Source: 66-474 sp963771735 (GTDB taxonomy: Bacteria > Pseudomonadota > Gammaproteobacteria > Xanthomonadales > Rhodanobacteraceae). From it: 64,000 bases of DNA. Positions 42,561-52,410 of the stretch are shown here, piece after piece; the stretch's first letter is position 1; every line of letters starts with the position of its first letter. The notes under the pieces were generated by a model. The model searched no databases. It saw nothing but the letters and a program-made list of their open reading frames with translations, and was not told where the DNA came from. The stretch is taken from contig CAVYUN010000002.1 of NCBI GenBank assembly GCA_963771735.1, positions 1 to 64,000 on the forward strand, in the 5' to 3' direction. Made by a program: the position numbers and the translations under genes.

Positions 42561-43324
42561 TCAAGGCCGTGATCGCCGAAGACGAAGCCCTGCTGCGGCG
42601 CGAGCTCAACCGCGAACTCGACTCCGCGTGGCCGGAACTGGAGATGGTGATCGAGTGCGAGGACGGCGCCGCCGCGATCGAGGCGATCGCCGAGCACCGC
42701 CCCGACGCCGCCTTCCTCGACATCCGCATGCCCGGCCTCAGCGGCCTCGATGTCGCCGCGGCCGCCGCCGAAAGCAGCCCGGAAACCCAGGTGGTGTTCA
42801 CCACCGCCTACGACCAGTATGCGATCGCCGCATTCGAGCGCGGCGCGATCGACTACCTGCTGAAACCGATCCAGCCGGAACGCCTCGCCGCCGCGGTGCA
42901 ACGCATCAAGGCGCGCGCGCCGCAAAGCCATCCCGACGCCGCCGCGCTGGCCGAGCTGGTGCGCGAACTGGCGCGCGAACGCAACGGCCACGGCGCCCCG
43001 CCGCTGACCTGGATCACCGCCAGCAGCGGCCGCGAAACGCGCCTGATGATGGTCGACGACGTCTTGTATTTCCGCGCCGACAACAAATACACCATCGCGG
43101 TCACCGCCGAAGGCGAAGCCGTCCTGCGCAAGCCGTTGCGCGAACTGATGGCCGCGCTCGACCCGCAGGCGTTCCGCCAGATCCACCGCTCCACCATCGT
43201 CAACCTCAAGGCGGTCGCCTCGATCGTGCGCGACGACAGCGGCCGCGGCAGCCTGCGCCTGAAAGGCCGCGACGAAACGCTGGCCGTGAGCGCCCCGTTC
43301 ATGGCGCTGTTCAAGGCCCTGTGA
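42557..43324 (+). CDS. LytTR-type response regulator
   Basis: A 255-residue regulator with an N-terminal receiver ('KAVIAEDEALLRRELNREL' with the acidic pocket, 'DAAFLDIRMPGLSGLDVAAA' with the phospho-accepting Asp, 'YLLKPIQPERLAAAV' with the Lys) and a C-terminal LytTR DNA-binding domain ('RETRLMMVDDVLYFRADNKY', 'FRQIHRSTIVNLKAVASI'). Start ATG 42557 overlaps the kinase stop. It is the partner of the upstream kinase and resembles AlgR-type regulators. Target genes are not shown. Confidence 0.92.
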   Translation: MIKAVIAEDEALLRRELNRELDSAWPELEMVIECEDGAAAIEAIAEHRPDAAFLDIRMPGLSGLDVAAAAAESSPETQVVFTTAYDQYAIAAFERGAIDYLLKPIQPERLAAAVQRIKARAPQSHPDAAALAELVRELARERNGHGAPPLTWITASSGRETRLMMVDDVLYFRADNKYTIAVTAEGEAVLRKPLRELMAALDPQAFRQIHRSTIVNLKAVASIVRDDSGRGSLRLKGRDETLAVSAPFMALFKAL

Positions 43325-43352
43325 CGCGCACCCCGTTGCAAGGAGACCCGCA

Positions 43353-43742
43353 ATGACCAAGCTCGCCGCATTGTTCTGGTTCGCCCTGTCGCTGGCCGGT
43401 TGCAACCCGCACGGCCAGACCACCATCGTGCAATCCAGCGTCGACGGCCGCGCCACCCTGCACAGCGAAGTCAACGTCGCGCAGGGCGTCGCCACCTTCC
43501 GCTGCATCGCAAGCTCCAGCGGCGTGTGCCACTACGCCATCTACGCCGACGACTGCCACGCTGCCGCGTGCACCGGCAAACCCGTGCATGCATTCGGCCT
43601 GCCGGTCGGCCAACGCCTGGTCGACACCAACCAGCCGACAGGCTTCACGCCGTGCGTGGGCGTCAGTGCGGAAGCCGCCACGGCCGCATGCACCGGCGAC
43701 AAACTCGCGACGAACACCAACGCTGCGTCGGCGCATCCCTGA
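43353..43742 (+). CDS. Small putative lipoprotein
   Basis: A 129-residue protein. 'MTKLAALFWFALSLAGCNPH' is a signal peptide with a lipobox (LAGC), AAGGAG 7 bp upstream of the ATG. The mature part has several Cys ('FRCIASSSGVCHY', 'DDCHAAACTGK', 'TPCVG', 'AACTGD') that could form disulfides. No family recognised. It begins 28 bp after the response-regulator gene on the same strand and may be its downstream partner. Confidence 0.65.
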   Translation: MTKLAALFWFALSLAGCNPHGQTTIVQSSVDGRATLHSEVNVAQGVATFRCIASSSGVCHYAIYADDCHAAACTGKPVHAFGLPVGQRLVDTNQPTGFTPCVGVSAEAATAACTGDKLATNTNAASAHP

Positions 43743-43788
43743 ACCAACTCGTCGTCCCGGCACAGGCTTTCGTCCTTGCCGCCATTTC

Positions 43789-43930
43789 GGGCGCCCCGCG
43801 ACTGCAACCCTTGTCGTCATTACTTGGCGAACTGCGATTGCAAACCTTGTCGTCATTCCTGGCGACCTGCGATTGCAAACCTTGCCGCCATTCCGGGCGA
43901 CCCGCGATCGCAAACCTTGTCGTCATTCCG
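43789..43930. repeat. Imperfect 35-bp tandem repeat, four copies
   Basis: Four head-to-tail units of 35-36 bp (starts 43789, 43825, 43861, 43896) each read approximately GGCGACCTGCGATTGCAAAC plus CTTGTCGTCATTCCT. The units abut directly, so this is a minisatellite, not a CRISPR array. Confidence 0.85.
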
Positions 43931-43945
43931 GGGCGCTCCGCAGGA

Positions 43946-44017
43946 GCGAACCCGGAATCCATCTTCAGACGAGGCCCGACGTTAAACGAACCGCAAAAAA
44001 TGGATTCCGGGTTCCGC
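43946..44017. repeat. Inverted repeat / REP-like hairpin
   Basis: GCGAACCCGGAATCCAT (43946-43962) pairs with ATGGATTCCGGGTTCCGC (44000-44017), one bulged base, around a 37-base loop. It directly follows the tandem repeats. Confidence 0.75.
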
Positions 44018-44179
44018 TCCCGATGAAGCCGTGACCGGCCCCGGAATGACGGGCGTGTGGGGTATCTGGTTCTTGCCGTCGTCCGGCGCGCAACGCCGTC
44101 ATTTCTTTTTGCGCAGGCCGGACTGCGGAGGCTGAACCGCAAAAGCTGGCCGCTGGCAGGTCGCAACGAACCTCGCTAG

Positions 44180-44195
44180 TATAACGTTCGTTATA
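44180..44195. promoter_or_regulatory. Palindromic operator/promoter of the AbrB-Doc module
   Basis: TATAACGTTCGTTATA is a perfect 7+2+7 palindrome 21 bp upstream of the antitoxin ATG. Its AT-rich half overlaps a plausible -10. AbrB/MazE antitoxins autoregulate by binding such palindromes. Confidence 0.7.
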
Positions 44196-44215
44196 ACTTC
44201 ATCCGCGGGTCCGCC

Positions 44216-44437
44216 ATGAAACTGAAAATCACCGCCATCGGCAATTCCGCCGGCGTGATCCTGCCCAGGGAACTGCTGGCGCGCCTGCGCGTGGAGAAAG
44301 GCGACGAACTCTACGCTCTGGAAACACCCGACGGCATCAAGCTCACCAGCTACGACCCCACCCTCGCCAAGCAAATGGAAGTGGCGGAGAAGGTGATGCG
44401 CAAGCGCCGCAGCCTCCTGCGCAAACTCGCGCAATGA
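44216..44437 (+). CDS. AbrB/MazE-family antitoxin
   Basis: A 73-residue protein with a swapped-hairpin AbrB fold: 'MKLKITAIGNSAGVILPREL' and 'LRVEKGDELYALETPDGIKL', then a basic tail 'KVMRKRRSLLRKLAQ' that should wrap the toxin. Its stop overlaps the toxin start (44434-44437, ATGA). It presumably neutralises the Doc protein and represses the pair through the upstream palindrome. Confidence 0.88.
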   Translation: MKLKITAIGNSAGVILPRELLARLRVEKGDELYALETPDGIKLTSYDPTLAKQMEVAEKVMRKRRSLLRKLAQ

Positions 44438-44883
44438 CCGACCCGCTGATCGTCTGGATCGAAAAGCCGTTCGTGCTGGCGATGCACGAACGACAGCTCG
44501 CCGAACACGGCGGTGGCACCGGCGTGCGCGATGAAAAACTGCTCGAGTCGGCGCTCGCGCGTCCGCAACAACTGTTCGCTTATGGCGATCCGCCGCCGGA
44601 CCTGGCCGACCTCGCGGCGAGCCTTGCCTATGGCCTTGCCCGCAATCATCCGTTCGTGGACGGCAACAAGCGCACGGCCGCGGTCGCCTGTGAAACCTTC
44701 ATCATGCTCAACGACGGCGAACTGGAAGCCGACAACGTCGAGTTGTACCCGATCTACATCGCGCTCGCCGAAGGCACGCTCAAGCAAAAGCCCTTCGCCA
44801 ACTGGCTGCGCCAACACATCAGGATGAAACCCGGCAAGCGCGTGCAGGAGCCGCGCACCAGGCAATACCGCGCGCGCAAGTAA
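44434..44883 (+). CDS. doc: Death-on-curing (Doc) family toxin
   Basis: A 149-residue Fic/Doc-fold protein. The motif 'RNHPFVDGNKRTAAVACETF' is the Doc version of the Fic catalytic loop, where His and the Asn-Lys-Arg bind the nucleotide; classical Doc is a kinase that phosphorylates EF-Tu. Also typical are 'GVRDEKLLESALARPQQLFA' and 'AASLAYGLARNHPF'. The C-terminal ~20 residues are basic. It follows its antitoxin with a 4-bp overlap. Confidence 0.88.
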   Translation: MTDPLIVWIEKPFVLAMHERQLAEHGGGTGVRDEKLLESALARPQQLFAYGDPPPDLADLAASLAYGLARNHPFVDGNKRTAAVACETFIMLNDGELEADNVELYPIYIALAEGTLKQKPFANWLRQHIRMKPGKRVQEPRTRQYRARK

Positions 44884-45037
44884 GGCCTCGCAATCATCCC
44901 GGCACGAAGGCCAGCGCCGGACTGTGGAGGCAAAGCCTGTCGATTCCCGCCATCCACGCTCGTCGCAGTCAGGCAAGCGCCCGCGACACGGCGTACATTC
45001 GGCGCACTGCCGCCGCCACCTGCGAGAGGATCGAGAC

Positions 45038-45532
45038 ATGTCCCAATCCAACGCATCCAGCAACATCGCCGTCTGCCTGTGGTTCGACGGTGAGGCCGAG
45101 CAAGCCGCCAACTTCTACGCCGCCACCTTCCCGGATTCGCACGTCGATGCCGTGCACCGCGCGCCGGGCGACTACCCGGCCGGCAAGCAGGGCAACGTGC
45201 TGACGGTGGAGTTCACCGTGCTGGGCATGCCATTCCTCGGCCTGAACGGCGGCCCGCAGTTCAAGTTCAACGAATCGGTGTCGTTCCAGGTTTACACCCA
45301 CGACCAGGCCGAGACCGACCGCTACTGGAACGCGATCACCGGCAACGGCGGCAGCGAAAGCGCGTGCGGCTGGTGCAAGGACAAGTGGGGACTGTCGTGG
45401 CAGATCACCCCGCGCGCCCTGATGGACGCGTTCACGGACCCCGATCGCGCCGCCTCCAAACGCGCCTTCGACGCGATGATGACGATGACCAGGATCGACA
45501 TCGCCGCCATCGAAGCGGCAAGACGCGGCTGA
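45038..45532 (+). CDS. VOC/PhnB-like protein (3-demethylubiquinone methyltransferase-like fold)
   Basis: A 164-residue protein. 'IAVCLWFDGEAEQAANFYAA' followed by 'GNVLTVEFTVLGMPFLGLNG' and 'FKFNESVSFQVYTHDQAETD', 'CGWCKDKWGLSWQITPRAL' is the PhnB-like VOC subfamily. The start ATG 45038 has GAGAGGA upstream; the longer frame is non-coding. No catalytic residues are evident and the function is not known. Members of this family occur singly in many genomes. Confidence 0.85.
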   Translation: MSQSNASSNIAVCLWFDGEAEQAANFYAATFPDSHVDAVHRAPGDYPAGKQGNVLTVEFTVLGMPFLGLNGGPQFKFNESVSFQVYTHDQAETDRYWNAITGNGGSESACGWCKDKWGLSWQITPRALMDAFTDPDRAASKRAFDAMMTMTRIDIAAIEAARRG

Positions 45533-45565
45533 GCCAACACTTCGTTTGTCGTCATCCTGTAATGC

Positions 45566-45657
45566 GTAGGTTGGGCTGAGCGTTTTTTGCGAAGCCCAAC
45601 AATGGCCCACGCATGTGGGGCTTCGCACGGATAAAGCCCGCGCTCAATCCAACCTAC
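45566..45657. repeat. Dispersed inverted-repeat unit
   Basis: GTAGGTTGGGCTGAGCG at 45566-45582 and CGCTCAATCCAACCTAC at 45641-45657 are inverted copies with two mismatches; inner arms GCGAAGCCCAAC and GTGGGGCTTCGC also pair. This is a long hairpin unit of the GTAGGTTGGG type seen scattered in many genomes. Confidence 0.75.
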
Positions 45658-45753
45658 AAACCCTGGATTGCGGCCTTCGCAGCCATGACAAAGTAAAAAC
45701 TCGTCGCCCGGCGCGCAGCGCCGTCTTGTCTTTTGCGCAAGCCGGGATGGCGC

Positions 45754-46663
45754 TTATCCCGCCACCACCCGATCCAGCGCCTTGCGGTCCCAGTGCGCCA
45801 ATTCCGCCGCTTGCGCGTAGGTGCTGTCGATGAACGCGCGGATCATCGCATCCGGATCGTCGGCCTGGCGCACCGCCTCGTACGGCAGGATGAATTCGTT
45901 GAGTTCGCGGTGGTAGTACGCGGCATCCGGTTGCACGCGCGCTTGCTTCAGGCCGGCCGGTTCCGGCGCGGCGTAGGCGTAGAACGCCGGTTCCAGCACC
46001 GGCCCGCTGCCGGGCCAGAAGCCGTGGCTGATCACCTCGTGCGAATACGCGTCGCGCTGGAACGCCGGCCCGTCGCGCGGCGGCGCGCGCCGGCCGGAGA
46101 AGCGCGTCACCGCCAGGTCGAAACTGCCCCAGAAGAAATTCACCGGGCTGCACTTGCCCACGAACGCGCATTGCGAGGCGGTGAACACGCGATCCACCTG
46201 CACCAGGATGCGCCGCAGTCGATCCACGTATTCGCGATCGTAAGCTGTGGTGCTGCGTGTCGCGATCCAGCCGGATCGGTTCCGGCAATTCCGTCGACAG
46301 CGGGCGGATCTTCACCGGCAGGCGCATCGCCTGCAGCGTCGCCATCAACTCGCGATGGAAATCCGCGACGCTGCGCGGTTCGAGCGGCAACGAGCGCGTC
46401 TCGCCATCCGATGCGCGGATCAGCAAGCGGTGGTCCAGAAAATCGAACTGGATGGTGAAACTGCGCTCGCCATGCGGCAGCGGCCGCGTGGTCAGGCCGC
46501 GCGGCGTGACCCGCAGCGCCACCGCCCAGCAATGGTTGAGCGGCGGTGCCTGCGCCAGCGCGATCTTGCCCACCACCTGCGACCACAGATGCAACGTGGC
46601 GTAGGTGTCCTTCCACGCGTCGTACGGCAACGCGGGCCAGCAAGCATCGTCGTCCGTTCTCAT
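45754..46663 (-). pseudogene. DUF5996 family protein (one frameshift)
   Basis: A ~303-residue cytosolic protein. 'WPALPYDAWKDTYATLHLWS' and 'GKIALAQAPPLNHCWAVALR' with 'TPRGLTTRPLPHGERSF' are the DUF5996 opening. The second half in another frame gives 'FVGKCSPVNFFWGSFDLAVT' and 'DAYSHEVISHGFWPGSGPVL'. The break at ~46232 is repaired by restoring GC in AGCGCT ('CACAGCTTACG' to CACAGCGCTTACG), giving 'DTQHHSAYDREYVDRLRRIL'. The ~75 bp beyond its stop carry a non-coding spacer. Function unknown. Confidence 0.78.
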
Positions 46664-46836
46664 GGCACCGATGTCCGCGAAACGTCAGCGGATCATAGCG
46701 CCGCTTTGCTTGTCATCCCGACGCAAGCCCGGCACCCAGGCCCTCCGCCACCGTCTCGCCGCCTGAGATGCGCCGGCCCTAGCCTGCACCGCAACCCGCA
46801 TCGCGGGCACTCGATACGGAAGCCCAAGGGGGCGGC

Positions 46837-47235
46837 ATGAACACCTACCAGAAGAATCGCGAACCTTACGAACACGGGCAACTGATGCAGACCTGCTCGG
46901 CGTGCAACTGGTGGCAATACGGCCACGGCCTCGAACTGATGCACTGCCCGCGTTGCGGCGCGCCCGTCCACGGGCACGTCGCCCTGCTGTTCGGCGGCAG
47001 CGCGGTCGCCTTCGACGGCAGCCACTTCATCTTCCACGACCGCCAGAGCGGGCATGCCGTCAGCATCGACCAGGCCGACTATCCCGACGCCATCACCTTC
47101 ATGCTGCGCCACGCGATCCAGGGCCCGCTGCCCGGCACGCTCGGCAACATGCGCCCGATCACGTCCGGCATGGGCAACTACCCGAAGGAACATCGCTACC
47201 TCGCCGGCGCGGGGATGCACATGCTGAATCGTTGA
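46837..47235 (+). CDS. Hypothetical protein with zinc-ribbon pair
   Basis: A 132-residue protein. Two Cys pairs, 'MQTCSACNWWQYG' and 'MHCPRCGAPVHGHV', form a probable zinc ribbon in residues 15-50. The remainder ('HFIFHDRQSGHAVSIDQADY', 'AITFMLRHAIQGPLPGTLGN') is not recognised. AAGGGGGCGG precedes the ATG. It lies immediately before a change to more AT-rich DNA. Confidence 0.6.
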   Translation: MNTYQKNREPYEHGQLMQTCSACNWWQYGHGLELMHCPRCGAPVHGHVALLFGGSAVAFDGSHFIFHDRQSGHAVSIDQADYPDAITFMLRHAIQGPLPGTLGNMRPITSGMGNYPKEHRYLAGAGMHMLNR

Positions 47236-47358
47236 GTCCGGGGACGGCCGGCGTCAAGCCATGCGTCAGCAATCGGTACAGACGAACGGCGATATTGGCA
47301 ACCAGCCTCGAGGCGCCTATGCTTCGAAGCAATGTTTACTGAGCCAACTGCTGAGAAT

Positions 47359-47709
47359 ATGAATAAGGAGATCCAAGAACTGCAAGATTCGCTACGAGCT
47401 TTCGCCAAAGAGCGAAATTGGGAACAGTTCCACTCCCCCAAGAATCTGGCGACCGCTCTTTCTGTAGAAGCATCCGAACTACTCGAACACTTTCAGTGGC
47501 TCACGGATAAGCAAAGCCGTGACTTGCCGATCGACAAGCGCACAGACGTCGCGGAAGAGATGGCGGACGTTCTGCTTTACCTGTTGCAATTAACGGACAA
47601 GCTACAAATTGACATCATGGATGCCGCCCGCAACAAGCTTAAAGCTAATGCCAAGAAGTACCCCGTTGAACGCTCGCGGGGCAACAGCAAGAAATATTCT
47701 GAGCTTTGA
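47359..47709 (+). CDS. MazG-like nucleotide pyrophosphohydrolase
   Basis: A ~116-residue all-alpha NTP-PPase of the MazG/RS21-C6 (dCTPase-like) superfamily. It hydrolyses (d)NTPs to NMP and pyrophosphate. The metal-binding pattern E-x-x-E ... E-x-x-D is visible in 'ALSVEASELLEHFQWLTD' and 'DVAEEMADVLLYLLQLTDKL'; 'ERNWEQFHSPKNLATALSVE' is the family opening. The start is ATG 47359 ('MNKEIQELQDSL'); an upstream ATG at 47332 is also possible and neither has a strong ribosome site. The DNA is visibly more AT-rich than the flanks. The DUF2075 gene begins 24 bp downstream, so the two are probably one unit. Confidence 0.85.
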   Translation: MNKEIQELQDSLRAFAKERNWEQFHSPKNLATALSVEASELLEHFQWLTDKQSRDLPIDKRTDVAEEMADVLLYLLQLTDKLQIDIMDAARNKLKANAKKYPVERSRGNSKKYSEL

Positions 47710-47733
47710 CGCCAAGGCAAAGGGGGCGGCGCC

Positions 47734-49614
47734 GTGATTGTTTATCAGGCGACCAAACGTGGATTCCTCAGGGACTGCGACAATCGTGAAATTGAGGAAA
47801 TCATCGCCTCCAAGTACGTCCAGCATGTAGGACGCTACGCTCATGAGGCCGAGGTGCGCTCCTGGAAAGCATCTTTGACCGAAATGGCCAGAGTGCTTCG
47901 TGATCCAGGCATTCTGGACAACGTCGGTGTCGGCGTCGAGTTCGGCATACCACAGACTGCCAAGCGCATCGACTTCATCTTGTCCGGCACATCGAAAGAT
48001 GAGCACCCAAATCTGATCATTGTCGAACTCAAGCAATGGTCTGAGGCGAGGCTCTGTGTACAAGATGGCATCATCGCTGCTCGTCGCGGCGGTTCAGCGG
48101 AGCGGGAAGGCACTCATCCCTGCTATCAGGCCTGGTCGTATGCAGCCCTGCTTGAGGGCTTCAATGAAACCGTATACGCGAGGCGCGTGGCGTTAAGCCC
48201 GTGCGCGTACTTGCACAACTACATCCGCGATGGCGTCATAGATCATGAGCACTATCGCGATTACATCGAGAAAGCGCCCTTGTTCCTCAAAGGCGAGTCG
48301 GAACTCGAGCGACTTCGCGACTTTATCAAGCATCACATCCGCAGTGGTGACGATGCGCAACTCATCTTCGATATCGAGAATGGGCGGATACGTCCTTCCA
48401 AGGCATTGGTCGACAGCCTCGTAGGTATGCTCAAAGGCAATCGCGAGTTCGTACTCGTGGATGACCAGAAGGTTGCTTTTGAAAGTGCCGTCGGACTGGC
48501 AGCCAAGGGCTCCGACGCGAGCAAGCAGGTAGCGATCATCAAAGGCGGCCCTGGTACCGGCAAATCCGTCATTGCAGTCAATTTGCTGGTAAAGCTCTCC
48601 AAGATGGGCTTGGTCACCAAGTACGTTTCGAAGAATGCCGCCCCCCGCGAAGTGTATCGCTCGAGGCTAACCGGCACTCTCCGCAAAACGGCGATAAGCA
48701 ACCTATTCTCGGGGTCAGGAGCGTTTACAGAAACAAGTGCAAATGCGTTTGATGCGCTTGTCATCGACGAAGCTCACCGGCTCAACGAGAAATCGGGGCT
48801 ATACGGAAACCTTGGCGAGAATCAGGTCAAGGAGCTCATCCACAGTAGCAAAGTCTCCATCTTCTTCGTCGACGACGACCAGATCGTGACACTCTCCGAT
48901 ATTGGCCATAGTGGCGAACTTGAAAAATGGGCCATGGCCGCCGGCGCCGAAATTACGCGGCTCGAACTCGCTTCTCAGTTCCGATGTGGCGGCTCAGACG
49001 CCTATGTGGCATGGCTTGACAACACGCTAGGCCTGAGAGAATCGGCCAATACATTGTTGGAGCGTGAAGAATTCGACTTCCGCATCGTTGATTCGCCAAA
49101 GGAACTCCACGAACTAATCGCAAAACGAAACGCCGTCAATAACAAATCCCGGGTCGTCGCGGGCTACTGTTGGGACTGGGCAAGCAAGAGGGACCCGGAT
49201 CGCTACGACATCGTGATCCCGGAACACGACTACGCCAAACGGTGGAATCTCAGCAAGGACGGAAGTCTTTGGATAGTCTCGGAAGCATCCATCAACGAAG
49301 TCGGATGCATCCACACCTGCCAAGGGTTGGAGTTGGACTACGTAGGCGTCATCATCGGTAAGGATCTCATCGCACGCAAAGAAAAGCTTGAAACTGTCCC
49401 TGAGGCACGATCGCGCATGGACCGTTCTATCAGGGGATGGAAAACCATGATGAAACGGTCGCCAGAAGAGACGATTCAACGTGTCGATCGAATCATCCGA
49501 AACACCTACAAGACTCTAATGACCAGAGGCATGAAGGGTTGCTACGTTTACTTCTGTGACCCGGACGCCGCTGACTACTTCAAAGCACGCCTTGCGCCTG
49601 TTAACCGAAGTTAG
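47734..49614 (+). CDS. DUF2075 nuclease-helicase (Schlafen-type AAA / PD-(D/E)xK)
   Basis: A 626-residue protein. The N-terminal ~150 residues carry a PD-(D/E)xK-like nuclease pattern: 'QTAKRIDFILSG' (Asp) and 'NLIIVELKQWSEARL' (E-x-K). The C-terminal DUF2075 superfamily 1 helicase has Walker A 'IIKGGPGTGKSVIAVNLLVK', Walker B 'ALVIDEAHRLNEKSGLYG', 'VSIFFVDDDQIVTLSDIGHS', and motif V/VI-like 'GCIHTCQGLELDYVGVIIGK'. A GTG start at 47734 is used. Such proteins are common beside phage defence genes. It has no signal peptide. The MazG-like gene lies 24 bp upstream. A defence role is inferred from architecture; no experiment is known to me for this pair. Confidence 0.82.
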   Translation: MIVYQATKRGFLRDCDNREIEEIIASKYVQHVGRYAHEAEVRSWKASLTEMARVLRDPGILDNVGVGVEFGIPQTAKRIDFILSGTSKDEHPNLIIVELKQWSEARLCVQDGIIAARRGGSAEREGTHPCYQAWSYAALLEGFNETVYARRVALSPCAYLHNYIRDGVIDHEHYRDYIEKAPLFLKGESELERLRDFIKHHIRSGDDAQLIFDIENGRIRPSKALVDSLVGMLKGNREFVLVDDQKVAFESAVGLAAKGSDASKQVAIIKGGPGTGKSVIAVNLLVKLSKMGLVTKYVSKNAAPREVYRSRLTGTLRKTAISNLFSGSGAFTETSANAFDALVIDEAHRLNEKSGLYGNLGENQVKELIHSSKVSIFFVDDDQIVTLSDIGHSGELEKWAMAAGAEITRLELASQFRCGGSDAYVAWLDNTLGLRESANTLLEREEFDFRIVDSPKELHELIAKRNAVNNKSRVVAGYCWDWASKRDPDRYDIVIPEHDYAKRWNLSKDGSLWIVSEASINEVGCIHTCQGLELDYVGVIIGKDLIARKEKLETVPEARSRMDRSIRGWKTMMKRSPEETIQRVDRIIRNTYKTLMTRGMKGCYVYFCDPDAADYFKARLAPVNRS

Positions 49615-49671
49615 CGATTCCCGGCTCTCGAAGTACTAACCCAACTCATGCCCTCTGAACGTCACTCGATC

Positions 49672-49806
49672 ATGCCTGCAAAAAAGCGGCGCTACGCGCC
49701 GGATGACCGGACGGAGCAAAGAGCTGGATGCCGGTTTTCGCAGGGGTGACGAGCGAAAGCGGCTCGCGCAAATGAAAAGACGGCGCTGCGCGCCGGATGA
49801 TGCTCC
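49672..49806. repeat. Dispersed repeats downstream of DUF2075 gene
   Basis: Two degenerate copies of GGCGCTRCGCGCCGGATGA (49687-49705 and 49783-49801) flank a diverged copy of the GGATGCCGG palindrome (about 49727-49753). No gene is in this ~225-bp interval. Confidence 0.6.
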
Positions 49807-49841
49807 AGCGGGCCTGTGGAGCCAACAGATTGGATGACGCA

Positions 49842-50189
49842 TCACTCCAAGATCGACCGGACCGCATCGAGTGCTTCTTCGAGCAATGCAGGGGGCGCCT
49901 TTTCGACGCGCTTGAAAGTGCGCGCACGTGCGTCGATGGTGCGGGTCTGGTCACACAGCACCACGCCCTGCGTTTTCGTGCCGCTGCCCATCAGCGTGAC
50001 GCTGAAACCGGTTTCGCGCGACGCGATGCCACCTTGCGTGATCGGCGCGACCAGCAGCAGGCCGGATGCCTTGTTGAAGGCATCCGCGGACAGGACCAGT
50101 ACCGGGCGGGTGCCGCGGATTTCGTGCCCTTTCGTCGGATCGAGGCTGAGCTCGAGAATGTCGCCACGCGCGGGAATGCCGCGGCTCAC
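49842..50189 (-). CDS. MazF/PemK-type endoribonuclease toxin
   Basis: A 115-residue MazF-fold protein. 'MSRGIPARGDILELSLDPTK' and 'GHEIRGTRPVLVLSADAFNK' are the family start with the 'G-x-x-R-P-h-h-h-h-S' strand; 'LLLVAPITQGG' and 'GVVLCDQTRTIDARARTFKR' supply the second conserved block. MazF toxins cut mRNA. The ATG overlaps the antitoxin stop (50186-50189). Confidence 0.88.
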   Translation of the reverse strand: MSRGIPARGDILELSLDPTKGHEIRGTRPVLVLSADAFNKASGLLLVAPITQGGIASRETGFSVTLMGSGTKTQGVVLCDQTRTIDARARTFKRVEKAPPALLEEALDAVRSILE

Positions 50190-50437
50190 AGCAGTTCGCG
50201 TCCGACCGGACGATCATCAAGCGATGCCTGGTCGCGATGCCACTCGGCCGGAGACTTGGGACTCGCGGCCAGTCGGTTCGCGAGCGTGCGGCGTGCCGGC
50301 GTTACCGACAGTGTGCGGTCCTGCAGCATCAACTCCACGACCGAACCCGCGTCCACGGCCATGGTTTTGGCGATGGCTTTGGGAATCGAGAGGATGATGG
50401 ACCCCCCTGATTGGCGCAGCGTCGCGGTGGCGCTCAT
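50186..50437 (-). CDS. MazE-family antitoxin
   Basis: An 83-residue antitoxin. 'MSATATLRQSGGSIILSIPK' and 'AIAKTMAVDAGSVVELMLQD' form the AbrB/MazE DNA-binding hairpin; the tail 'SPAEWHRDQASLDDRPVGRE' is acidic and should mask the toxin. It is transcribed first in the pair from the palindromic region at 50457-50472, and overlaps the toxin gene by 4 bp. Confidence 0.85.
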   Translation of the reverse strand: MSATATLRQSGGSIILSIPKAIAKTMAVDAGSVVELMLQDRTLSVTPARRTLANRLAASPKSPAEWHRDQASLDDRPVGRELL

Positions 50438-50959
50438 GGCGATACCTCGGGGAATGTTTTACTTACGTAAAATATTAGCACCTGACCCGTTGCATCGCAA
50501 GGAAGCCGTTTCGGACCTTGCGGCTGAAGCGGGAACTGCGGCCAGCCCTGCGCCGGGGCGGGTACGAATGCACCAAGCTCGGCCATGGAGCTCCTGGCCA
50601 TGGATGGCAGACCTGGCCGGGATGACGAGATGTAGCAAGCGCTTGATGACGGCCACGGAGCCTTTGGCCACGGATTGGCAGCTCGTGGCTGGCATGACCG
50701 GATGGAGCAAAGAGCTGGATGCCGGCCTACGCCGGCATGACGAGCAAGAGCAAAGGCGCTGGGTCCCGGCTTTCGCCGGGATGACGGGCAAGAATCGGCT
50801 TTCACCGGTATTTCGGAGCGGCGGGATTCGCTGCACTGCTCCCGCCCTACGTGGTTGCGCCGGGATGACGGGCTGGAGCAAAGAGCTGGATGCCGGCCTG
50901 CGCTGGCGTGACGAGCAAGAGCAAAGGCGCTGGGTCCCGGCTTTCGCCGGGATGACGGG
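50438..50959. repeat. Cluster of dispersed palindromic repeats, with an 87-bp unit twice
   Basis: An 87-bp unit occurs at 50703-50789 and 50874-50960 in the same orientation with few differences. It includes TGGAGCAAAGAGCTGGATGC, GACGAGCAAGAGCAAAGGCG and CCCGGCTTTCGCCGGGATGA. The interval 50570-50700 holds further partial copies with GGCCATGGATGGCAGA. The second copy ends at the purA stop. No gene is present. Confidence 0.85.
50457..50472. promoter_or_regulatory. Palindromic operator of the MazEF-type module
   Basis: TTTTACTTACGTAAAA, a 6+4+6 palindrome, lies 20 bp upstream of the antitoxin start. The AT-rich site stands out in GC-rich DNA and is the likely autoregulation site. Confidence 0.65.
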
Positions 50960-52252
<1,293 letters not shown>

Positions 52253-52410
52253 GATGTTCTCGCTTCGATCATTCGATTGGTGGTGGGGCGACGATCGGTG
52301 ACTACGCTCGATCGTCCTGATCTCGCCAAGTCACCCGGCCCTCGGCTCCTGCCTCGGGCGCTCACGCCTGCGCGGACTGCCCCCGGCAGTCCGCCAACGC
52401 AGTCGCTCGC

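Noticed and set aside
43789..43930. Possible CRISPR array
   Set aside because: The 35-bp units abut with no spacers between them and there are no cas genes nearby.
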